Assembly (NCBI GenBank): GCA_963743425.1
Contig: CAVUPU010000003.1
Coordinates: forward strand, 310,001 to 374,000
Direction of reading: 5' to 3'
Source of the DNA: JAJVID01 sp963743425
GTDB lineage: Bacteria > Acidobacteriota > Blastocatellia > RBC074
DNA length: 64,000 bases
Shown here one piece after another: positions 1 to 10,770 of the stretch (positions within the stretch are counted from its first letter, which is position 1; each line of letters begins with the position of its first letter). A program made the position numbers and the translations under genes. The notes under the pieces are model-generated. The model did no database searches. It was not told the DNA's origin and was given only the letters and a program-made list of their open reading frames with translations.

Positions 1-1097
1 GTTTCATGGGCCGCGCTCACTCGAATGCGTTCCTGCAGGCCGGACGTTTCTTTGATTTGCCGTACAAACCCGTGCTTAAGGCCGTTTGCGCCCGCAATCC
101 TGAACGCGCGCAATCTTTCGCGAACAACTGGGGCTACGAGTCGGTCGAGACTGATTGGCGCAAGCTGGTCGAGCGCAACGACATCGACCTGATCGACATC
201 GCTAGCCCAAACGACACGCACGCCGAGATCGCCGTCGCCGCTGCCAAGGCAGGCAAGATGGTGATGTGCGAGAAGCCGCTGGGGCGCAACGCTGCCGAAG
301 CCCTGGCGATGACCGAGGCGGTCGAGTCCGCAAAGGTCGCCAATATGGTCTGGTACAACTACCGCCGCACGCCGGCCGTGGTGTTGTTGAAGAACCTGAT
401 TGATGAAGGGCGCTTCGGGCGGATTTTCCATTACCGCGCCAAGTTCCTTCAGGATTGGACTATCTCGCAGGATTTGCCGCAGGGCGGGGAAGGGCTGTGG
501 CGTCTGGATGTAGCGGTCGCGGGCAGCGGCGTGACCGGCGATCTGCTGGCCCACAACATTGACACCGCGATGTGGCTGAACGGCCCGATCTCCGAAGTCG
601 TGGCGATGACCGAGACGTTCATCAAAGAGCGCAAGCACAATCTGACGGGGAACGTCGAACCGGTCGGGATTGACGACGCCAGCGCGTTTCTCTGCCGGTT
701 CAAGAACGGCTCGCTCGCGACGTTTGAAGCGACGCGATACGCGCGCGGCCACAAGGCGCTCTACACGCTGGAAATCAACGGCGAACATGCTTCCGCCATC
801 TGGGACCTTCACGATCTGCACCGCATCCAGTATTTCGATCACCGCGATGAAGGGATGGTGCGCGGCTGGCGCAGCGTCCACGTGACCGACGGAGATCATC
901 CTTACATGAATCGCTGGTGGGTGCCGGGGTTGCAGATAGGATACGAACACACCTTCATTCACCAGTTCGCCGATTTTCTGGAGGCGCTCGACGCCGGCAA
1001 GGAAGCGGCGCCGACGTTCAGGGATGGTTTGGCCACCGACCTTGTGACCGACGCGGTGTTGAGATCGGCAAAGACAAGGCAATGGGAGAATATATGA
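1..1097 (+). CDS. Gfo/Idh/MocA family oxidoreductase (5' truncated by window edge)
   Basis: NAD(P)-dependent sugar or inositol dehydrogenase-type protein. The Rossmann start is cut off: the first in-window residues read F-MGRAHSNA, which is the usual continuation of the family's glycine-rich loop, so the true start lies upstream and the ATG at 6 is internal. The conserved EKPLGRN segment (EKP motif, around residue 89) and the C-terminal substrate domain with GDLLAHNIDTAMW, containing the usual catalytic-type histidine, are present. It overlaps the next gene by ATGA, and a DUF1080 partner is typical of sugar-degradation operons in Acidobacteriota and Planctomycetota. The substrate cannot be read from the sequence. 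Confidence 0.9.
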   Translation, partial: FMGRAHSNAFLQAGRFFDLPYKPVLKAVCARNPERAQSFANNWGYESVETDWRKLVERNDIDLIDIASPNDTHAEIAVAAAKAGKMVMCEKPLGRNAAEALAMTEAVESAKVANMVWYNYRRTPAVVLLKNLIDEGRFGRIFHYRAKFLQDWTISQDLPQGGEGLWRLDVAVAGSGVTGDLLAHNIDTAMWLNGPISEVVAMTETFIKERKHNLTGNVEPVGIDDASAFLCRFKNGSLATFEATRYARGHKALYTLEINGEHASAIWDLHDLHRIQYFDHRDEGMVRGWRSVHVTDGDHPYMNRWWVPGLQIGYEHTFIHQFADFLEALDAGKEAAPTFRDGLATDLVTDAVLRSAKTRQWENI

Positions 1098-1873
1098 AAA
1101 AACTTCTTGCAATCTCCGCCGCCCTTTTCGCGGCGGCGCTTCTGATCTTCCAGCAAATTTCAACTCGCGCGCAGCAAACCGGCGCTCCGCAGGGACAGCC
1201 TCGCGGCAGCGGTCGTGGACCGGGCATTGAAGCTCTAGCCTTGGATGATCACACGGGGTTTGAATCCATCTTCGACGGCAAGACCCTGAAGGGGTGGGAC
1301 GGCGATCCCGCTTTCTGGCGCGTGGAGAACGAAACCATCATCGGCGAGAGCTCGGCGGAAAAGCCGCTGAAGGCGAACACGTTTCTGATCTGGCGCGGCG
1401 GCCAGCCGAAGGATTTCGAGCTAAAACTGGAATACCGCATCAACTCGACCAACAGTGGTGTGCAGTACCGGAGCGTCGAACTTCCCGAAGTCGGCAAGTG
1501 GGTCTTGAAAGGCTATCAGGCCGACATCGATTTCCAGAACACTTACACGGGTCAACTTTATGAGGAGCGCGGGCGCGGCTTTCTCGCCATGCGCGGCCAG
1601 ATGACACGCCTGCAGCAGGCTAAGAAGCAGGTCATCGCCAACCTGAGTGGCGGTGACGACCTCAAAAGCCTGATCAAGGTTGGCGATTGGAATCAGTTGC
1701 ACATCATCGCCAGAGGAAATGCGCTCACTCACATTCTGAACGGGCGTCTGATGGCTGCGGCGATTGACGACGACGCGACGAACCGCGCGATGGGCGGATT
1801 GATCGGATTCCAGATGCACACAGGCCCTCCGATGAAAGGGGAGTATCGGAACGTCTGGCTGAAGAGCCTCTAA
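1094..1873 (+). CDS. Secreted DUF1080 / 3-keto-disaccharide hydrolase domain protein
   Basis: A 259-residue protein with a signal peptide (MKKLLAISAALFAAALL... to about residue 27), a short low-complexity linker and one DUF1080 domain (LamG-like jelly roll). The family hallmark FESIFDGKTLKGWDG lies near residues 55-70, with W.V.N..I.G following. I chose the ATG at 1094, not the longer frame from 917, because it overlaps the upstream stop by ATGA and begins exactly at the signal peptide. The family includes 3-keto-glycoside hydrolases, and the oxidoreductase upstream could make or use the keto sugar; that link is inference. Confidence 0.88.
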   Translation: MKKLLAISAALFAAALLIFQQISTRAQQTGAPQGQPRGSGRGPGIEALALDDHTGFESIFDGKTLKGWDGDPAFWRVENETIIGESSAEKPLKANTFLIWRGGQPKDFELKLEYRINSTNSGVQYRSVELPEVGKWVLKGYQADIDFQNTYTGQLYEERGRGFLAMRGQMTRLQQAKKQVIANLSGGDDLKSLIKVGDWNQLHIIARGNALTHILNGRLMAAAIDDDATNRAMGGLIGFQMHTGPPMKGEYRNVWLKSL

Positions 1874-1912
1874 AAGCGCAGGACGGTTTCCACCACGGGC
1901 GCTCGCGGAGTG

Positions 1913-2314
1913 TCAATTGCCTTCCGAGATCACTTTCAACCCAGCGATGCCCTCAAAATGTTTTCGATTGTGCGTAACAAGTGGCACTCTATAGACAATC
2001 GCCGTCGCTGCTATCCAGGCGTCGGCGGGCGCCAGTGGGCGCGCTTTGATCAATGTAATCTCAGCCCACTTCCGGCAGATCGCATCGTTGGTATGGATGA
2101 TTGCAAACTTCGCCGTCAAGAACCCCTCCATCTCATCTCTTTTTTTGGCGCCCCAACTGGCAAGTCGCATGCCTCGTTCTATTTCGGCGCTGGTCATAAA
2201 AGAGATGAGCAATGTACGCTTTCGCATATATTGCCGATAAGGAACACCGAGCTGGCTGTTATTGAAAAAGAAGGAGACAATGTCGGTATCGACTAGAGCT
2301 TTAGCCTTGCCCAT
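1913..2314 (-). CDS. PIN-domain ribonuclease toxin (VapC-like)
   Basis: A 133-residue PIN domain. The acidic active-site residues expected for VapC are visible: D9 in VDTD, E44 in SAEIERG, D98 in PADAW, and the N116 region (THNRKHF) near the C-terminus. The usual VapC length is 125-145. Its start overlaps the end of the upstream antitoxin gene by 22 bp, the classic toxin-antitoxin arrangement. It is predicted to cleave tRNA or rRNA when the antitoxin is lost. Confidence 0.88.
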   Translation of the reverse strand: MGKAKALVDTDIVSFFFNNSQLGVPYRQYMRKRTLLISFMTSAEIERGMRLASWGAKKRDEMEGFLTAKFAIIHTNDAICRKWAEITLIKARPLAPADAWIAATAIVYRVPLVTHNRKHFEGIAGLKVISEGN

Positions 2315-2706
2315 CGTTCGGCCTCCAATAACTCATCCTGATCGCGCCATTTCCTGACTTGTTCCGCGAATCCGTCAAAGAGACCTTTACCGATCTCCAC
2401 CGCCCGCTCGAAGTCAGCGTCCGTCCAGGGCGTGACATTCGATTCGGCGATGATCTCATCCAAAGATTTCGGGCGAGGCTTGCGGAGCTTGTTCCCGGCG
2501 ACCAGTTTGGCCGGTCTTCCTTTCTTCGGCCTCCCGGCCTTGCGTCCTCGAAGCGACTCGACGTCGCTGCGAGACAGCGTCAGGGCGCGGCCAAATCTTT
2601 TGGCGGACAACTGTCCCTTGAGGATCATCTGGCGCACGCGCCCGTCGGTAATCCCCAGGATTCGCGCCGCCTCTTTCGTCGTTACTCTGTCGGTCAGGTT
2701 CTCCAT
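2293..2706 (-). CDS. Helix-turn-helix (excisionase-type) antitoxin partner of the PIN toxin
   Basis: About 137 residues from the ATG at 2706 (MENLTDRVTT); an upstream ATG at 2742 is less likely. The N-terminal domain is a MerR/excisionase-like HTH: TTKEAARILGITDGRVRQMI with K.G.L.A.R.G. Next come a basic linker (RGRKAGRPKKGRPAK) and an acidic-aromatic C-terminal segment that probably wraps the toxin. DNA binding by the HTH suggests autoregulation of the pair. The gene stops inside the toxin gene start. Confidence 0.8.
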   Translation of the reverse strand: MENLTDRVTTKEAARILGITDGRVRQMILKGQLSAKRFGRALTLSRSDVESLRGRKAGRPKKGRPAKLVAGNKLRKPRPKSLDEIIAESNVTPWTDADFERAVEIGKGLFDGFAEQVRKWRDQDELLEAERWARLKL

Positions 2707-2768
2707 ACAAGAAATTCTACATCCGAGTAAATTATAACGCAATCGTTACCAATCTTGTTTTCAAAAAC

Positions 2769-3941
2769 CTACTGACGCGAACGAGCCGCAGGATCTGATG
2801 AGTTGATTTTGTTGACGGCTCCGTTCGCCGCGAGTTTCACTACCGTCGCCTGGTCTTTCTGCAACTCGGTCAGCGCGGGTAAGGCCGTTCTGGCCTCGGC
2901 GCCCAAGGCGCCAAGGGCGGTGGCGGCGCTCGCGCGGACGAGCGGGTCTGTGTCTTTCAATGTCTCGATCAACGCCGGGACTACCGTTCCGGCTTCGGCT
3001 CGTATCTTTCCAAGTCCCTTCGACGCGCTCACTCGCACGAATCTATCCTGATCCTTCAACGCTTCGATCAGCGCGGGGGCCGCGATGCGGGCGTCCGGAC
3101 CTAAGTCGCCTAACACGTCCGCTGCGTAACTGCGAAGATGTTCGCTGCTGTCTTTTAGTAACGCAGTCCAAACCGGGACCGCCGCTTTCGCCTCTACGCC
3201 GATTTTGCTGAGCGCGTAGGCGGAATGCGTGCGAACAACGAACTCCTTGTCCTGAAGTGACGCCACCAATTCCGGTATCGTGGATTTGGCATCAGGGCCT
3301 ATTCTACCGAGCGCTTCAGCCGTGTATCTTCGGACCTGGGCGCTCTTATCAGTCAATAAAATCGCCAACGCCGGAACGGCCGTCCGCGCCTCGGCGCCGG
3401 CTCTGCCAACCGCCTCGGCGGCGTCCTTCCGTACGTTTTCATTCTGATCCTTCAGTAATTCGATCAACGAAGGCAGATAAGGTTTCGCTTCGCCGACCTT
3501 GCCGAGCGCAAAGGCCGCGTTGCCGCGCGCCCAGGGGTTCTGATCTTTCAACAACTCGCCCAGGGCCGGCGCGGCCAGCCTGGCTTCGACGCCGATTTGA
3601 CCCAGAGCGAAGGCGGCGTTGCTTCTGACCCGATCGTTGCGATCCTTGAGGGCCTCGATCAAAGCGGGGCTTGCCTCTCTCGCTTCCACACCCATTTTGC
3701 CTATGGCCTCCGCCGCGTTCTCTCGCAAATCGTCCTCTCCCTCTTTCAGCAACAGAGCGAGCGCCGGTATCGCGGCCTTCGCTTCGACTCCCAATTTCTT
3801 GATCTCCTTGATTGCGGCGATGCGAGCCTGCTTATCTCGATCCTGCAACTGCTGGATGAGCGCCTGGATATCTTTTCGCTCCTGAGCAAAAACAGAAGAG
3901 AAGAAATTGACGCAGAGTAGAAATGCTATACAGATATTCAT
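2769..3941 (-). CDS. Secreted HEAT-repeat protein
   Basis: 390 residues from the ATG at 3941, where a signal peptide begins (MNICIAFLLCVNFFSSVFAQ); the frame stays open further upstream but has no signal there. About nine tandem HEAT/PBS-lyase-like repeats of 37-38 residues follow, each with the pattern LLKDxxxxVRxxAAxALGxxGxEAxxAVPAL. Such alpha-solenoids are binding scaffolds with no enzymatic motif. No partner is indicated by the neighbourhood. Confidence 0.85.
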   Translation of the reverse strand: MNICIAFLLCVNFFSSVFAQERKDIQALIQQLQDRDKQARIAAIKEIKKLGVEAKAAIPALALLLKEGEDDLRENAAEAIGKMGVEAREASPALIEALKDRNDRVRSNAAFALGQIGVEARLAAPALGELLKDQNPWARGNAAFALGKVGEAKPYLPSLIELLKDQNENVRKDAAEAVGRAGAEARTAVPALAILLTDKSAQVRRYTAEALGRIGPDAKSTIPELVASLQDKEFVVRTHSAYALSKIGVEAKAAVPVWTALLKDSSEHLRSYAADVLGDLGPDARIAAPALIEALKDQDRFVRVSASKGLGKIRAEAGTVVPALIETLKDTDPLVRASAATALGALGAEARTALPALTELQKDQATVVKLAANGAVNKINSSDPAARSRQ

Positions 3942-4138
3942 CTTTCTCCCATACTTGATTATCGGTTCAGAGTCGCCAACACTTTCAGTGATTTCGGCGC
4001 CGCGGGGGGCGGGATTGCCATTGAGAGTGTAGACGACCACAGGCGCTTTGACCACTGAGGCGCGGATTCGCGCTATAAGCGATTTGCCATAAAAGAAACA
4101 CTGTGGTTATTATGCGGACGCCTGATGATGAGCCGACG

Positions 4139-4534
4139 ATGAAATTTATACGCACAAACAGGCGTTTCAATTCCTGCGCGCCATATGCCCTTGGCGCGCT
4201 GCTCTGCCTGTGCTTTTCTCTGAGCGTTCATTCCTACGCGTCATCAAAAGCCTCCTCGGAGAATGACTTTTCCAGCCCGCATAAGCCAGAGAAGGAATCA
4301 ACCGGTTCTCCGCATCGAGGGTCTGCGAAATCCATAGTGGTGAAGGCTCAGTGTTCTATTCGCGGAGCGATGCGCGACAAGCATTCGCCGCTACATCCGG
4401 CCAATATTCCGCCGGCGCGAATGCCGGCGCTGTCCCTCAATTCATCACAGGCGCCGCTGAATAACATCGCGGATATCCGCTCACTTATCTTCCTTTCGCC
4501 TTTACAGGATCGCGCTCCTCCCTGCTTTGCTTGA
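4139..4534 (+). CDS. Hypothetical small secreted protein
   Basis: I do not recognise this protein. From the ATG at 4139 it has a basic start (MKFIRTNRRF) and a hydrophobic stretch ALGALLCLCFSLSVHSYASS that reads as a signal peptide, followed by about 95 polar, serine- and proline-rich residues with no known motif. In-frame ATGs at 4103 and 4112 would add residues ahead of the signal and are less likely. It could be a chance open frame. Confidence 0.35.
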   Translation: MKFIRTNRRFNSCAPYALGALLCLCFSLSVHSYASSKASSENDFSSPHKPEKESTGSPHRGSAKSIVVKAQCSIRGAMRDKHSPLHPANIPPARMPALSLNSSQAPLNNIADIRSLIFLSPLQDRAPPCFA

Positions 4535-4604
4535 GCCAGACGCTTGAAGCCACAATGTTTTCGCATAACCGCGGGCGCGGCAAGCGATCCGTCACGGAGG
4601 AGCT

Positions 4605-4760
4605 ATGAACCCATACTGGGCGCTGACTGCCTATAGTGTCATGAAAGCGGCGCGGCGATGTCCGCACTGCCGTAAAAGGGCCATCTATCCTCGCAAGCGG
4701 CCCGGACAGTTTCACACCTGCAAATTCTGCAAGCGCAAATTCAAAGAGAAAGGGGAATGA
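4605..4760 (+). CDS. Small zinc-ribbon protein (51 aa)
   Basis: A short gene with a strong ribosome-binding site (GGAGGAG, 4597-4603) just upstream of the ATG. The product has two CxxC knuckles, CPHC (residues 19-22) and CKFC (39-42), separated by 16 residues, giving a four-cysteine zinc ribbon with a very basic tail (CKRKFKEKG). It lies 28 bp upstream of the antiporter regulator gene and may be cotranscribed with it. Function is unknown; nucleic-acid or protein binding is plausible. Confidence 0.65.
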   Translation: MNPYWALTAYSVMKAARRCPHCRKRAIYPRKRPGQFHTCKFCKRKFKEKGE

Positions 4761-4788
4761 GCCTTGTTGAAAGGCGAAAGAAAATATT

Positions 4789-5289
4789 ATGTCCACCATT
4801 AGCGAAACGAATCTCCCAGGAGTCGGGCGCAAGTTTCAGATCGAGGCCACGAGCGGCGACCGGATGACCATTGTCATTCACGACGACGGCACGCGCGAGC
4901 TTTACCACTTCGCGCGCAAAGCTCCGGACAAGGTCGCTTCGGTGGTGACTCTCTCCGACAGCGAGGCCCGGCAGGTGGCCGGCATCATCGGCGGGTTGAC
5001 CTATGTGCCCAAGGCTTTGCCATCCGCCGAAATCGTCCTCGACGACCTCCTCCTCCAGTGGTACACGATTGAACCCGGGTCGGCATGCATCGGAAGGACG
5101 ATCCAGGAGCTTCAGGTGCGCACGCAGACCGGCGCTTCGATCGTCTCCATCATCGAGCCGGACAGGGCGAAGCGAATCAACCCGGGCCCGGACACTGTGC
5201 TCAACGAAGGGGCGACGCTCATCCTCGCGGGCGACCGGCAGACCATCGGACGGCTGAAACACCTGTTGGTTCATGGAAGGGCGGAATAA
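4789..5289 (+). CDS. KhtT-like antiporter regulatory subunit with RCK_C (TrkA-C) domain
   Basis: 166 residues. The N-terminal part (1-75) resembles the KhtT/YhaT dimerisation domain. The C-terminal part (about 80-160) is a TrkA-C/RCK_C ligand-binding fold ending in GATLILAGDRQTIGRLKHLL, the usual last strand and helix. It lies 3 bp upstream of a CPA2 antiporter. In Bacillus the homologous pair KhtT-KhtU forms a K+/H+ antiporter gated by cyclic di-AMP; whether the ligand is the same here is not known. Confidence 0.85.
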   Translation: MSTISETNLPGVGRKFQIEATSGDRMTIVIHDDGTRELYHFARKAPDKVASVVTLSDSEARQVAGIIGGLTYVPKALPSAEIVLDDLLLQWYTIEPGSACIGRTIQELQVRTQTGASIVSIIEPDRAKRINPGPDTVLNEGATLILAGDRQTIGRLKHLLVHGRAE

Positions 5290-5292
5290 CCG

Positions 5293-6537
5293 ATGAACCA
5301 TCTGGTGTTGGAAATCGGACTGGCGCTAAGCCTGATAGCGATCGCCGCGGCGCTCTCGTCATGGCTGCGTTTCTCGATTGTCCCGTTCCTGATTCTGACC
5401 GGGATGGCTGTAGGCCCGCATGCGCCGAAGATCGGGCCGTTCGACTTCCGCTTCATCCAGACCGCCCCGCTGATCGAGTTCATGGGCCGCGCCGGAGTCC
5501 TTTTCCTGCTCTTTTACCTCGGGCTGGAATTTTCGGTTAGCCGGTTGATTAGGGCGGGACGCTCCATTGCATTAGGCGGCTCGATCTACATCGCCATCAA
5601 CTTCGCCGCCGGGCTCGGTTATGCCTATCTGATGGGGTGGCCGTTGAAGGAGGTGTTGATCGCCGCGGGCATTACGACTATTTCTTCCAGCGCCATCGTC
5701 GCGAAAGTTATTTTCGACCTGCACCGCACGGCTAACCCCGAAACCGAGTTGATCCTCGGCATCATCATGTTCGAGGATGTATTTCTGGCTTTCTACATTT
5801 CGATCGTCTCAGGCATTGTCCTGAGCGGCGCAACTTCGCTCGGTGGAATTCTTACCTCGGTGGCGCTCTCTCTCGCTTTTATTCTGGGATTGATCTTCAT
5901 CGGAGGGAAAGCCACGCCTCTGCTGAACCGGATTTTTCGCATCCCCTCCAACGAGGTATTCCTCCTGACCGTTTTCGCCTGTCTGTTCCTGCTCGCCGGA
6001 TTTGGCGAGACGATCCACGTGGCCGAGGCGATTGGCGCCTTGCTTCTTGGCCTGATCCTGGCTGAAACGGAGCACAGCGAGCGTATCGAGCATGTTATCC
6101 TGCCATTCAGAGATTTCTTCGGCGCGCTCTTCTTCTTCGGCTTTGGCCTGACGATTGATCCGTTTGCATTGAGCGGAGCGGTGTGGCCGGCGCTGGGCGC
6201 CGTGCTGCTTACGCTGGTAGGGAACGTCGCCGCCGGGATGTTGGCGGGCCGGAGCGCAAAACTCTCCACGCCAGCCTCGCTGAACACCGGATTGACAATC
6301 GTCTCGCGTGGAGAATTCTCGATCATTATGGCAAACCTGGCCAAGGCCGGAGGCTTGCTGCCGGTTTTACAACCCTTCGCCGCCCTGTATGTTCTAATCC
6401 TTGCGGTCCTCGGGCCGCTGCTGACAAAAGAATCGGAGCGAATCTACGATCTGTTGGCGAAGTTGTTCGGATGGATAAAGCATCTGTGGCAGAGGGACCG
6501 GCGGACTGAGGATCGAGGATCGAGGATCGAGGATTGA
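5293..6537 (+). CDS. CPA2-family monovalent cation:proton antiporter (KhtU/KefB-like)
   Basis: A 414-residue integral membrane protein with about 12 hydrophobic segments and the Na_H_Exchanger fold. LLFYLGLEFS and the SSSAIVAK segment are typical of CPA2 transporters. The ATG lies 3 bp after the stop of the KhtT-like gene, so the two should be translated together. The last dozen residues (RTEDRGSRIED) are encoded by an intergenic palindromic repeat (6508-6584), so the natural C-terminus was probably shorter and has been extended by the repeat. Confidence 0.9.
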   Translation: MNHLVLEIGLALSLIAIAAALSSWLRFSIVPFLILTGMAVGPHAPKIGPFDFRFIQTAPLIEFMGRAGVLFLLFYLGLEFSVSRLIRAGRSIALGGSIYIAINFAAGLGYAYLMGWPLKEVLIAAGITTISSSAIVAKVIFDLHRTANPETELILGIIMFEDVFLAFYISIVSGIVLSGATSLGGILTSVALSLAFILGLIFIGGKATPLLNRIFRIPSNEVFLLTVFACLFLLAGFGETIHVAEAIGALLLGLILAETEHSERIEHVILPFRDFFGALFFFGFGLTIDPFALSGAVWPALGAVLLTLVGNVAAGMLAGRSAKLSTPASLNTGLTIVSRGEFSIIMANLAKAGGLLPVLQPFAALYVLILAVLGPLLTKESERIYDLLAKLFGWIKHLWQRDRRTEDRGSRIED

Positions 6538-6584
6538 AGATCGCGTCATCGCGCTTATGGCGATCCTCGATCCTCAATCCTCGA
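6508..6584. repeat. Inverted repeat of the GAGGATCGA family
   Basis: The left arm consists of iterated GAGGATCGA units and the right arm of their reverse complement, around a short GCGCTTATGGC-type loop. The left arm encodes the tail of the antiporter. Related copies or half copies occur at 23963-23997, 35975-36040, 47765-47790 and 48050-48080, so this is an interspersed REP-like family. Confidence 0.75.
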
Positions 6585-6585
6585 C

Positions 6586-7485
6586 TTACGAGGTGTCCGA
6601 GATTTTGAACTTCCCCGACCAGCGCATGCGGATATGAATCTCGTAACCCCTCGGCGTGATCGCAGGGACAGGGACGTACTCTTCCACCGGCCTCAATCCG
6701 GGCTGCATCTTCATACATTGCATGCCTGTAAACCTGGAGCATTGCCTCTGTAGTTGCTCCAGAAGGAAACCGGAAGCGGCTTTGGAAAGCGCGATCGGAT
6801 CTATCTTGCAATCATCGGGCGCGATGGGCGTTTCCGGGAATTCCACCGTCGCGCTGTAGCGAAGCTCGAACGCGCCGTCTTTAAAACGAAGATGGCGAAT
6901 TTTGTTCTCCTCGAATTCCAGATGATGTTCCAGCGCGGGCGTCTTCCACGTCAGCCCGGTTCGATAGAGGGTGTTCGGCTGCAGCGTCTGGCCCGTGTAG
7001 GCGATGTACACCCCGCGCGCATCAGTGATGTAGATGTATCGCCAGGACTTCGCGCAACCTCTCATGATAGGCAGCATCCCGATGATCGCCAACGACGAGA
7101 GCGTGTATGTGATTATCGGGCCGTCCTCGATCGAAGACATCAACACCACTCCCAGCAACACCAGCGAGGAGAGCGAGGTGAGAAGCCCCAGCGCGCTCAT
7201 CACAAACAGGCGGCGCTGCACCCTATTTCTGCCGCCGGGTCTGTAAAAATATAAGACTTGCGGGACGTTCGTGGCCCAGGCGACGATGCAGCCCCAGACC
7301 ACCCCGGTCGCTAACGCCGCCAGGCGATGATGTTGAAGCAGATTCTCATTCCGCAAAATAAACGGCGCCAGGTTGGCGAAAAGCAGCCATACGCTGGGAA
7401 TGAGGGCCGCCGTTAAAAACGCGGAATAGTTTATCAACCTGCTGGCTAATTGCTTTAGGTTGCCTCTTTTTTTTTCGACTCGCAT
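6586..7485 (-). CDS. Hypothetical multi-pass membrane protein
   Basis: About 299 residues from the ATG at 7485 (MRVEKKRGN); an earlier in-frame start at 7569 would overlap the upstream gene. Roughly four hydrophobic segments occupy the N-terminal half (for example FLTAALIPSVWLLFANLAPF and LLTSLSSLVLLGVVLM), followed by a soluble beta-rich C-terminal region of about 140 residues. I do not recognise the family. It lies 44 bp downstream of an acetyltransferase gene on the same strand and may share its transcript. Confidence 0.65.
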   Translation of the reverse strand: MRVEKKRGNLKQLASRLINYSAFLTAALIPSVWLLFANLAPFILRNENLLQHHRLAALATGVVWGCIVAWATNVPQVLYFYRPGGRNRVQRRLFVMSALGLLTSLSSLVLLGVVLMSSIEDGPIITYTLSSLAIIGMLPIMRGCAKSWRYIYITDARGVYIAYTGQTLQPNTLYRTGLTWKTPALEHHLEFEENKIRHLRFKDGAFELRYSATVEFPETPIAPDDCKIDPIALSKAASGFLLEQLQRQCSRFTGMQCMKMQPGLRPVEEYVPVPAITPRGYEIHIRMRWSGKFKISDTS

Positions 7486-7529
7486 ACGTATGAGCGCCAG
7501 GCCCCGAGCGCGGGGGAATGATAGCAAAT

Positions 7530-8192
7530 TTATCGGATTGCCGACACCTTGAATCCGTAATCCTCGCACCCTCCGCCGCGAAGTATGAGATGTTTGCCAA
7601 AGAGCTTGACGATGTATATTTCCCCGAAATCTCTGTAGCCCATCCGATAGCAGGACCTCAGCGATCTGACGTTGTTGGCTTCGACCCAGGAGACGATCCC
7701 TCTATAACCCTGATTGAGATAGTGGTCGAGCGCCATCGTCATGCCGATCGCATGCAGCCTTTGCCCTCTGTAATTCGGGTGGGTGAAGCCTTTGTACATA
7801 TAGACGTACCGCTCGTCAAAATGAAGCTCCAAATCTTCGTTCACCATGGTGGGCTTGGTGGAATACCAGCCGTAGCTGGCAAGGCAATGGCCGTTGAAGA
7901 TCGCCAAACACTCATCGCCTTTGCCGGCAGCCTCATGGAGAAAATTTTTCTCCATTTGATATTCGCGGTTTTCCGGCAGGGCCAGCAATGTCGCCGGGTC
8001 GAGGAATTCGCACCTGTAACCTTCGGCTCCCTGCAGAAATCTGCGATCGACGGTGTCAATCGCCACGCACTTCAGCGCCATGAACAGGGTGAAGCGGTTA
8101 AAGCATTTGTAGATGAGATTGTAGAAAGTCTCCGACAGTGAATATGTTTTCAAATCGTTCAAGAACCGTTCTCCACGGCGGACGATGTTCAT
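7530..8192 (-). CDS. GNAT-family N-acetyltransferase
   Basis: 220 residues from the ATG at 8192, which has a good upstream GGAGGG; the ATG at 8207 is less well placed. The acetyl-CoA-binding motif A region reads KGFTHPNYRGQRLHAIGMTM (about residues 135-154), followed by VEANNVRSLRSCYRMGYRDF, which is GNAT motif B (N..S...Y.K.GF). The N-terminal 60 residues are basic and may bind membrane or another protein. The substrate is unknown. Confidence 0.78.
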   Translation of the reverse strand: MNIVRRGERFLNDLKTYSLSETFYNLIYKCFNRFTLFMALKCVAIDTVDRRFLQGAEGYRCEFLDPATLLALPENREYQMEKNFLHEAAGKGDECLAIFNGHCLASYGWYSTKPTMVNEDLELHFDERYVYMYKGFTHPNYRGQRLHAIGMTMALDHYLNQGYRGIVSWVEANNVRSLRSCYRMGYRDFGEIYIVKLFGKHLILRGGGCEDYGFKVSAIR

Positions 8193-8331
8193 AAGGGTTC
8201 CCTCCATTTGTTCAATTAATATGTTGTTCAGGGAGAGACCGACACGGAGGAAGATAGGAGAGGTGGGGTTAAAGTGTCTCGGCGAGGCGGGAGTCTACAT
8301 CAAGACGGCGGAGAAAAACAAAACGAAAAGG

Positions 8332-8410
8332 GCATGAAGTTCAAGTTTTAGCTTGGCGCCCTCCATTTTCGAGCGGACCAGGGCGGCAAGCTAAAGCCTG
8401 AGCTTCATGC
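8332..8410. repeat. Imperfect inverted repeat (about 31-bp arms)
   Basis: Left arm 8332-8362 starts GCATGAAGTTCAAG and right arm 8380-8410 ends GAGCTTCATGC. The arms pair over most of their length. It sits between the divergent acetyltransferase and BMC genes and is probably a REP-type element and not a terminator, as it has no T-tract. Confidence 0.6.
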
Positions 8411-8484
8411 GGAACTTGTGCTGATTCGATGGCCAGTTTATGATTCGGATTCATCAGCGATAAAATTCAGATTCGGAGAAAACA

Positions 8485-8832
<348 letters not shown>

Positions 8833-8835
8833 TCG

Positions 8836-8983
8836 GGAGTGGGGAGTAGGGAATGGGGAGTGGAAAGTCAAAAGTAGAAAGTTAAAAGTAGAAAGGGGAA
8901 ATGGGAAAGTTCGATTTGAACTCCCCACTTTCCACTTTCCACTTTCCATCCCCCATTCCCCCATTCCCCACTCCCCATTCCCC
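8836..8983. repeat. Long inverted repeat of GGGGAGTGG-type units
   Basis: Left half: purine-rich GGGAGTGGGGAGTAGGG and repeated AAAAGTAGAAAG units. Right half: pyrimidine-rich CCCCACTTTCCACTTTCC and CCCCATTCCC units, the complement. The transcript would form a long imperfect hairpin between the shell gene and the dehydrogenase gene and could change their relative expression. Confidence 0.7.
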
Positions 8984-8994
8984 ATTTGAAAGCC

Positions 8995-10770
<1,776 letters not shown>

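Noticed and set aside
917..1093. Upstream extension of the DUF1080 frame
   Set aside because: It overlaps the oxidoreductase gene out of frame and lacks a signal peptide at its start; the ATG at 1094 fits better.
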